From positions 1,116,001 to 1,180,000 of the forward strand of contig JAUFOR010000002.1 in assembly GCA_040285745.1 (NCBI GenBank): DNA of 64,000 nucleotides, given 5' to 3'. Origin of the DNA: Barthelona sp. PCE. Its lineage: Eukaryota > Metamonada: BaSk clade. Shown here in pieces: positions 58,098-64,000 of the stretch. Made by a program: the position numbers and the translations under genes. How positions within the stretch are numbered: the stretch's first letter is position 1; each line of letters begins with the position of its first letter. The notes under the pieces are model-generated. The model searched no databases. It saw nothing but the letters and a program-made list of their open reading frames with translations, and had not been told where the DNA came from.

Positions 58098-60014
58098 TTA
58101 TTTGAAGGTGTATTGAACTGCTGTTGTATTACTAAAGTATCTTGTATTCTCAAATCCAGGCTCAAAATGGCATGGTATGTCAAGCTGATCTAAAATTTTA
58201 CCTAATTCGATAAAAAAAGCTCGAGAAAAGAAAGTTTCTGATACTTGATCAATAAGTCTTGCTATCTCTGATGTGAACCCTTGGGTTTCTAGCAATCTGC
58301 AAAAATAATATTGCTTAAAACCTTTAAAACACTTAAAATCATTTGGAATTAGAGAAAAAAAATCTGGAATTGTAAAAAAATTTTTTTTAAATATATACAA
58401 CAAATTTGCATAGAATTTACCTCTGACAACATAAGAAAACTTAAGATCAAATGGTTCTTTGCAACAATTTTCATTTAAAGCTAGGTTTAACTGTGAGTAC
58501 GACTTTATCTCATCAAGTGCATCCAAAACATTCCTTAAATAGTATAAATAATCATTATTACCCATCAGGTTGTACAGAAATAGATAATTATTTTCTTTTA
58601 ACACAAAGTTAAGATTATTCATAAATGATTTAAACAATTTAAAAATCAATTTGTAATTAAAACTAGATTCAAAGTAATTATCTCCAGGTTTGTAGTGGAT
58701 TAACAAATGGTTTTTCACGTACAAATACAATGTAATCAACAGTTCTTCATTCAATATTTTGTTGTAAAAATAATACGAGAACTCAGGTATATTGCTTAAC
58801 CAATATATTTCCAAAACTATTTTGATTAGTTTTTGATCATCAGGGTTACTTTCTTCCATTTCCGATTTGTTCTCAATCACAGAACTATGTAAAAGATCCA
58901 AAAAATCCAGCTTCATACCTTTTTGAAAAAACGAAAAAAGCATTTCATTAATAAGGTTTAAAGGCAACTGCACAAACTTATTCAGCTCAATTACGTTCAT
59001 GCTTTCAAGATACTCGGCATCTACGCTGAAAAAATCAAAGAATTTCTTACTAATCCTACCAAAAGAACCATCCATAATGCATTGCAATGATTGAACAACT
59101 GTGCGGAAATCAAGGCACCATGTGAGACACTCCACCTGCACCTGGTCCAACTTTAAATATTGTAAAGAAAATTCCTGCTCAGATACGTCATATAAAACAA
59201 AAAGATTAGGAAAAAGATAATAATACTCTCCTTTAGCACTATTCACTGTTTCTATTTCAATATTATCATCCTTAGAATCCACATACCACCATGTGTCGTA
59301 TTTCAGAACAATAGACGCTGAGTTTAAAACAATCGTTTCTATTGCGGTAGCATTGTATAATTCTTCGTTTTTCTTCATTAAATACCGAAGATCGTTTAAC
59401 GATTTAGGCTCAACTACCTTTGGTATAAAATTTTCTATGTTTTCATGTGTAGTGAAGCTACTTATACTTGGTGTTGTACTTGTTGCTGCTCGTACAAAAC
59501 TGGATGGGGATTCGTAGTTGGAAATGGATATCTCCAGAGGCGGGGTTGTCAGCCCATGATTCACCGGAGACGATATCGGAGAAGTTACAAGGATAGTTGC
59601 AAGGTCCTCAATCATATCGCGATTGATCATATGATTCATGATGTTCCTTACACTTTCAAGAACATCTGGCCTGTGTATCCATAGTGAAATGCATGTTTCA
59701 TCCGATAGAGTCACTTTTAACCCTGTGATCATGCCGCTATCTGTAGTAATACTATCAATGTTGGAGCCTGCAAGAGAACAAGCAAAAAAAAGGTTGTCAA
59801 GATTCCGTACAACTGCGGAATTGAGCCCCTGCTCGAGGATATATTCGCGTTCGGAGCTATCAACCGAGTAAAATATCATTTGTGAGTCTAGAGCAACTAA
59901 ACACTCCCCGCAATCGTCTGTGTCGATCTTGGCCTCACAGAGAAAAACTAAATCATCATTCATGGCATTGTTATGTGTGTAGAAGGTGATATTGTGGAAA
60001 ACAAGTCTATTCAT
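58098..60014 (-). CDS. hypothetical protein, 638 aa
   Basis: Not recognised. Starts at ATG 60014. Residues 1-130 look like a mixed alpha/beta module ending in a helix ('PDVLESVRNIMNHMINRDMI'). Residues 140-200 are low-complexity, rich in S, T and P. The remaining 430 residues are helical and very rich in F, Y, L and N, like an alpha-solenoid. No membrane helix, zinc site or catalytic motif seen. The ATG overlaps a five-codon upstream frame (ATGAAATATGAATAG). It is divergent from BBIP1 with 218 bp between starts, so a shared promoter region is possible. Confidence 0.65.
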   Translation of the reverse strand: MNRLVFHNITFYTHNNAMNDDLVFLCEAKIDTDDCGECLVALDSQMIFYSVDSSEREYILEQGLNSAVVRNLDNLFFACSLAGSNIDSITTDSGMITGLKVTLSDETCISLWIHRPDVLESVRNIMNHMINRDMIEDLATILVTSPISSPVNHGLTTPPLEISISNYESPSSFVRAATSTTPSISSFTTHENIENFIPKVVEPKSLNDLRYLMKKNEELYNATAIETIVLNSASIVLKYDTWWYVDSKDDNIEIETVNSAKGEYYYLFPNLFVLYDVSEQEFSLQYLKLDQVQVECLTWCLDFRTVVQSLQCIMDGSFGRISKKFFDFFSVDAEYLESMNVIELNKFVQLPLNLINEMLFSFFQKGMKLDFLDLLHSSVIENKSEMEESNPDDQKLIKIVLEIYWLSNIPEFSYYFYNKILNEELLITLYLYVKNHLLIHYKPGDNYFESSFNYKLIFKLFKSFMNNLNFVLKENNYLFLYNLMGNNDYLYYLRNVLDALDEIKSYSQLNLALNENCCKEPFDLKFSYVVRGKFYANLLYIFKKNFFTIPDFFSLIPNDFKCFKGFKQYYFCRLLETQGFTSEIARLIDQVSETFFSRAFFIELGKILDQLDIPCHFEPGFENTRYFSNTTAVQYTFK

Positions 60015-60232
60015 ATTTCATCACTTTTTGTACTTGTTCAGATGGGGATCTGCCGGAATAGGTCACATAGAGTGCGATGTATGTGTATTATCAAATAAGT
60101 GATAAGTATTCTCTTCACAGGTTTTTTTAAATTCATGTGACATGGATTTCAGATGAGGTCCACTGACTTTCTTGCGAATGCACATCCATATGATTCTTTA
60201 TATAGATGTTGTACCATTTCTAACCCTTTTCA

Positions 60233-60421
60233 ATGAGTTCTAAAACTGATGATAAATTAGAAGAAGTTCCACCGCCGAGCGGCCTGGTATTCTCCGAGCG
60301 CGTGTTCCACAATGAGGCACTTTGTCCACCCAAGATTATTCCACTGAAATCTGTTACTTTGCAACGTCTTGAACGTATGGAAAAAGAAGCGGCTCAGATG
60401 TGGCGAGAGGATGATCAATAG
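60233..60421 (+). CDS. BBIP1: BBSome-interacting protein BBIP1 (BBIP10/BBS18), 62 aa
   Basis: The smallest BBSome subunit. The core 'LCPPKIIPLKSVTLQRLERM' (residues 31-50) matches the BBIP1 signature L-C-x-P-K-x-x-P-L-K-S-x-T-L-x-x-L-E-x-M almost position by position. It is preceded by 'LVFSERVFHNEA', like the L-F-V-E-D stretch of animal BBIP1. At 62 residues it is shorter than human BBIP1 (92) by loss at both ends. The BBSome moves membrane proteins in and out of cilia, so the organism should have a BBSome-bearing flagellum. The start is supported by the next upstream frame being closed. Confidence 0.85.
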   Translation: MSSKTDDKLEEVPPPSGLVFSERVFHNEALCPPKIIPLKSVTLQRLERMEKEAAQMWREDDQ

Positions 60422-60459
60422 CTTTCAATATGAAGCATATATGTTTAATAGCTGTAGAT

Positions 60460-61992
60460 TTAAAGGAGTTTTACTTCATTTGTCACGATTCCATCCATAT
60501 GCATGTTTCCAATTTTTGAAACCCTGAACGCAAACTCAATGTCTTCACGGTTGATTGACGGTTTACGTAATAACTTTGCATGAGCAATTGAGATTCTCAC
60601 AATACTACTTAGCACTTCTGTTTCTGCTTTTTTCTTCAAAATAACTTGTGAAAATGATCGTATGTTGCGAATAAACGACTTTAAGATGTTTAGAGCACTG
60701 GAACCAAACTCTGGAACATGTCGCTGACACATCTCAATGTAGCTGCTCAAATTTATCGATTCTTCCTTGGATACACACAAATTTTCAATGATGCTGCTAA
60801 TACTTGATGTCCCTATTGTGGATACACATATATCAGCAGCCTGAATCATCTTACTATTGGGTGTGTCAACCGTCGCCATGACTGGTATTTGAACTTTGTG
60901 AGGTTCTAGAGTTGCTGTTTTGTGACTGATGGAAACAACAGAAGTGCTGATGGTGCGCAACAACTGAGAGAGCTGAATATCACTTAATACTTGAAGTTCA
61001 TCCACGGCCAGCATAGATGTTCCTCCCCACACACCGAACGAGTCAAAATCTGCGGTGAATGTCTTGGTTGTGACCTGGTCTGCGTATATGAACCGTGTAT
61101 TGGGGAAAATTCTACGGGCTTCCATCAACAGTGATGTTTTCCCTGATCCGGATTCGCCGAACAGTAGAAAGAAGATGTTCTGTCTGGACGTCATGATCTG
61201 AGTTGTCTGAGATACCAACGTTATTAAGACAAGAAGCTTTAACATGTCGCACCCAGAAATATTTGTTGCAAATTGACTTACCAGGAATTTTTTTGTTGTT
61301 TTGCTATCCCGGAACGATAAAGTGTACGGAATCGGTTGAACATTGGGGGGTTCAATACCAATAATTTGAAACAATGCTATTTGCTTCTTCCTCTCAAATA
61401 CAACGTCAAAAAAGCCTGTAAACATATAAGAACCTCCTAGTTCGAGACTTCCTTCATTCCCATATATCACAGCATCAATTATTGTGGTGAAATCATTCGG
61501 AAACCGGAGTTTCATCTTTCTACATTGTCGCTTCGTGGTTTCCATCATAGCTCCGCATTTTTGACACTTCAGATGCTGCACGCTCAACCCTCCACACTGC
61601 GGGTTAAGGCAGTTGTTTATATATGAATCTGTAAAGTACTTTTCATCTGCCTGCGAAAGTCTGGCGAAAAAAGAAACTAGTCTATTAGGATTGTGTATCT
61701 TTGGCATGGATACAAGGTAGTTTCTTGGTGTTTTCGGCAGGCCTGTATATCGGAAAGTTATCATATCACTCATTCCAAGTTTATCAATGCATTGAATAAG
61801 AAATGACCGTTCAAATGACGCTAAATCAGTAAGTATGGACAGTCCAATGTCTGGATAGTGACTAATAGTTTTGGATATGTCGATTATGACAACGTTCTCA
61901 TTACAAACCTCAAGATCTCGGACTTTAAAGCAGGAACTCTGTTCAATGTACTCGTTTAGTGTGTCTGTTTCAGTAATTTTTGCCCTAGGCAC
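60460..61992 (-). CDS. divergent MCM-family AAA+ ATPase (MCM8/9/MCMDC2-like), 5' end uncertain
   Basis: About 510 residues with MCM layout. N-terminal 'VVIIDISKTISHYPDIG...LASFERSFL' recalls the MCM A-domain. A zinc module follows ('NNCLNPQCGGLSVQHLKCQKCG'), then an OB-like region. The ATPase core has Walker A GESGSGKTS, 'SMLAVDELQVLSD' at the Walker B position, 'SVVSISHKTATLEPHK' at the presensor hairpin and 'IPVMATVDTPNSK' at sensor 1. The arginine-finger motif S-R-F-D is absent ('STIGTSSISSI'). This is not a normal MCM2-7 and fits a divergent MCM8/9 or MCMDC2-like protein. The frame opens at a GTG just after an in-frame TAA, without an ATG, so an upstream exon is likely. Confidence 0.7.
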   Translation of the reverse strand: MPRAKITETDTLNEYIEQSSCFKVRDLEVCNENVVIIDISKTISHYPDIGLSILTDLASFERSFLIQCIDKLGMSDMITFRYTGLPKTPRNYLVSMPKIHNPNRLVSFFARLSQADEKYFTDSYINNCLNPQCGGLSVQHLKCQKCGAMMETTKRQCRKMKLRFPNDFTTIIDAVIYGNEGSLELGGSYMFTGFFDVVFERKKQIALFQIIGIEPPNVQPIPYTLSFRDSKTTKKFLVSQFATNISGCDMLKLLVLITLVSQTTQIMTSRQNIFFLLFGESGSGKTSLLMEARRIFPNTRFIYADQVTTKTFTADFDSFGVWGGTSMLAVDELQVLSDIQLSQLLRTISTSVVSISHKTATLEPHKVQIPVMATVDTPNSKMIQAADICVSTIGTSSISSIIENLCVSKEESINLSSYIEMCQRHVPEFGSSALNILKSFIRNIRSFSQVILKKKAETEVLSSIVRISIAHAKLLRKPSINREDIEFAFRVSKIGNMHMDGIVTNEVKLL

Positions 61993-62203
61993 ACACTGTG
62001 CTTAAAAATAGTAAAAAATAACAAATGTTAATGAGTGAGAAAATCGAAACGATGATTTTTTTCATTAAGTAAAGTTTGCTGTATATTTACAGGTTCTAAA
62101 ATTATAACTTAAACATTTTGGTAACTATAGAATTCGTCATTTTCAATAAACTACAGCAAATACCTAATTTTTATACTCATGAATATTGAATAATCGCTTG
62201 TTT

Positions 62204-64000
62204 CTAATAGGAACCCATCTGAGTTGGTAATTTAATATGCGAGAATCCACCATGCACATCAAAATTAACGTTTTGAATAACATCTAACATATTAATCCTT
62301 TTCTGAGTAATCTCATATTTGCAAAAGTCTTCATCGAAGTACATTGAATCCACAACCATTTCGTACTGAGTAAGGTGATTGTGAATACGCAGAATCTCAC
62401 GGGGTCTTCCAGCGGTGAACCAGCAATTACTACTTTCAGCAACATTCCATTGCAAATCGCTTAAAAGCTTAACAACTTTGCCATCGATGAATCTAAACAG
62501 TTTGTCACCGATTATAAAACAACCATCATCTATAAATCTTGCCTTTAATTTAAAACTACGGTTGTGAACATTAATTCGAAACAAATTCATTTCATCTTCT
62601 GAAACATTACAGAAAAAGCACTCAGTTGATGGATACCCAACCATAATAACTCCTTGCGTCAGACGGAAACAATTTATATGAACGAGTGGGAAAGTATCAT
62701 ACCCAAAATACCGATTATGTTCCCATTCATCACCAAGAAAAAAAAATTTTATGAAATTGGAACCACATATCCATAGGTAATCTCCATATAGGCTCATTTT
62801 ATATGAAAAACTATATGAACCATTCATATAATCTGCTTCATGAACTAATTCATCATTAATGTATGCATTCTCATTCAAGCCACAACAAGCAATATAGTTT
62901 GCATTTGATGTGATATGACCTGCATTGAGTGTTTGTTTTGATATGATGCTCAAAGGAACATTATTACAAAAAGTCTCACAACTATTTTCACCATCAATTG
63001 TTGTGTAGCTGATTATATTCTCATCAGTCATGTTAACCGCATGTAATATCTTTTCGTGCTGAGAATCTCCAACATGAAATAAATGAATTACGTCATCTAT
63101 GTCATGTAGATTGCAAATCATAATACTGCGAAATGACCGGAAATAAGGAAGTTTAAAAAGACTCTCCTGGAATGGAAAGCATTTTGCATTAGATGGTAAA
63201 GCAAACAAAACATCAGTTGCATCAAAAATACTGAACTCAAAAAAACTCCCATTAGTGTATATGTACAATTTACCATTAACATGCAATATGTGAATAATAT
63301 CAATTCCAGACACCTCATACCACACATCACCGTTCTCTTGATCAATACCTATACATTCTCCGAAAGCATCTACGAAGTACCGTCTACTACCTAATAAAAA
63401 AGTATCTGTGAACTTGCCACACTTTAATTCCCGATGATTTGGAACAATAATTGAAATGTTCTCGTGTGAAATTGATGAATCTTTAACTGAAATAGAATAA
63501 TTATTACCATCAATTGAAAAATGTCGTTGATGAGAATTAAAATCCAATACATTCATATTATCTTTAATAAAACCTTCAGGAACGTTCAATAACGGTTCAA
63601 ATTCAATTTCTCCATCATTATTCAACAATAGAACCTGACGATGATTATTTCTACTGTCAAAAAAAAAAACGTTTGAGTTAATATATATTCACAATTGAAA
63701 TTTTCAAATGTTTGAACTTGTTCAGTCTTTAGGCAGTATACTATAAATGGAAATATTGGTACAATTATATATAAATCTGAAACAAAATCAAGAGAATCTG
63801 AAACAGTAAACTTTTTTTGAGTGAACCGATGTTTTTTAACCAAAACCATACTGTCTTCACGCATTTCATAGTACTCAAACACAGGTATATCACTTACTTC
63901 TTCAAAAATAACGAAAAGATTATCTCTGTATGCACACCTCTTCATTATTACATTTTCTCGATCCAAGAGGAATGGTATTTCGGTTTTGTGGTCAAGAGAA
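62204..64000 (-). CDS. predicted beta-propeller-like protein, family member 3, frameshifted and partial
   Basis: Two minus-strand frames that belong together: one open from the window edge (64000) to about 63622 and one from about 63670 to the stop at 62204. They meet at an A11 run (63659-63669). A one-base length change there joins them into one protein of about 590 visible residues. The composition (F, Y, C, N, I-rich, beta-like) resembles the genes at 2996 and 17790, and the C-terminus carries the same motif ('RINMLDVIQNVNFDV'). The true start is outside the window. The shift may be a sequencing error in the homopolymer. Function unknown. Confidence 0.65.

Noticed and set aside
62015-62075. 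Short signal-peptide-like frame (MKKIIVSIFSLINICYFLLF...) upstream of the MCM-like gene
   Set aside because: Stops after 26 codons at TAG and is out of frame with the MCM-like sequence; AT-rich DNA gives such peptides by chance.
1-64000. tRNA, rRNA or CRISPR features
   Set aside because: No cloverleaf with a GTTCRA-type T-loop in any intergenic stretch, no rRNA-like sequence, and no array of regularly spaced repeats seen by eye. A tRNAscan or Rfam run could still find divergent RNAs.

Overview
This 64 kb window is eukaryotic nuclear DNA from a gene-dense, intron-poor, flagellated single-celled organism. Almost every gene is a single open frame and the standard stop codons are used. Only one intron can be supported: 46 nt in RPB5, starting GTATGC and ending ACTAACCTTCAG, with the branch-like ACTAAC almost touching the 3' splice site. 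That layout, the tiny spacers, and convergent genes whose stop codons overlap suggest a metamonad-type excavate protist (inference; no rRNA or other taxonomic marker is present).

Layout. 1-2102 (-): kinesin-3 with an FHA domain, running off the window. 2996-4990 (-): first member of a three-gene family of predicted beta-propeller-like proteins. 5167-9303: a hAT-like DNA transposon with 28-bp terminal inverted repeats and a transposase broken by a frameshift. 9506-11406: an unknown basic protein and an ULK/Atg1-like kinase, convergent. 11839-17760 (+): kinesin-7/CENP-E-like. 17790-19880 (+): second propeller-like paralogue. 20079-22850: an SDF2-like MIR protein, a MAT1/Tfb3-like RING protein, a degenerate Arf-like GTPase and RPB5. 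22868-28111 (-): WDR90/POC16. 28398-30680 (+): coiled-coil/WD40 protein. 30803-31735 (+): alkaline ceramidase. 32387-35119: a small acidic protein, a two-repeat Myb protein and an exosome RNase PH subunit. 35120-37905: a membrane metallophosphoesterase and CDC73, convergent. 38089-41120 (+): two unrecognised proteins, one with a C-terminal zinc ribbon. 41409-57155 (+): a 5248-residue dynein heavy chain with no intact P-loop. 57152-60421: a TPT/SLC35 transporter, an unknown 638-residue protein and BBIP1 (BBSome). 60460-61992 (-): a divergent MCM-family ATPase. 62204-64000 (-): third propeller-like paralogue, frameshifted and cut by the window edge.

Functional themes. Two kinesins, the dynein, WDR90 and BBIP1 form a microtubule/cilium set. 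RPB5, the MAT1-like protein, CDC73, the Myb protein and the exosome subunit belong to transcription and RNA processing. The most unusual items are the nucleotide-site-less dynein, the hAT-like element, the propeller-like family and the degenerate MCM.
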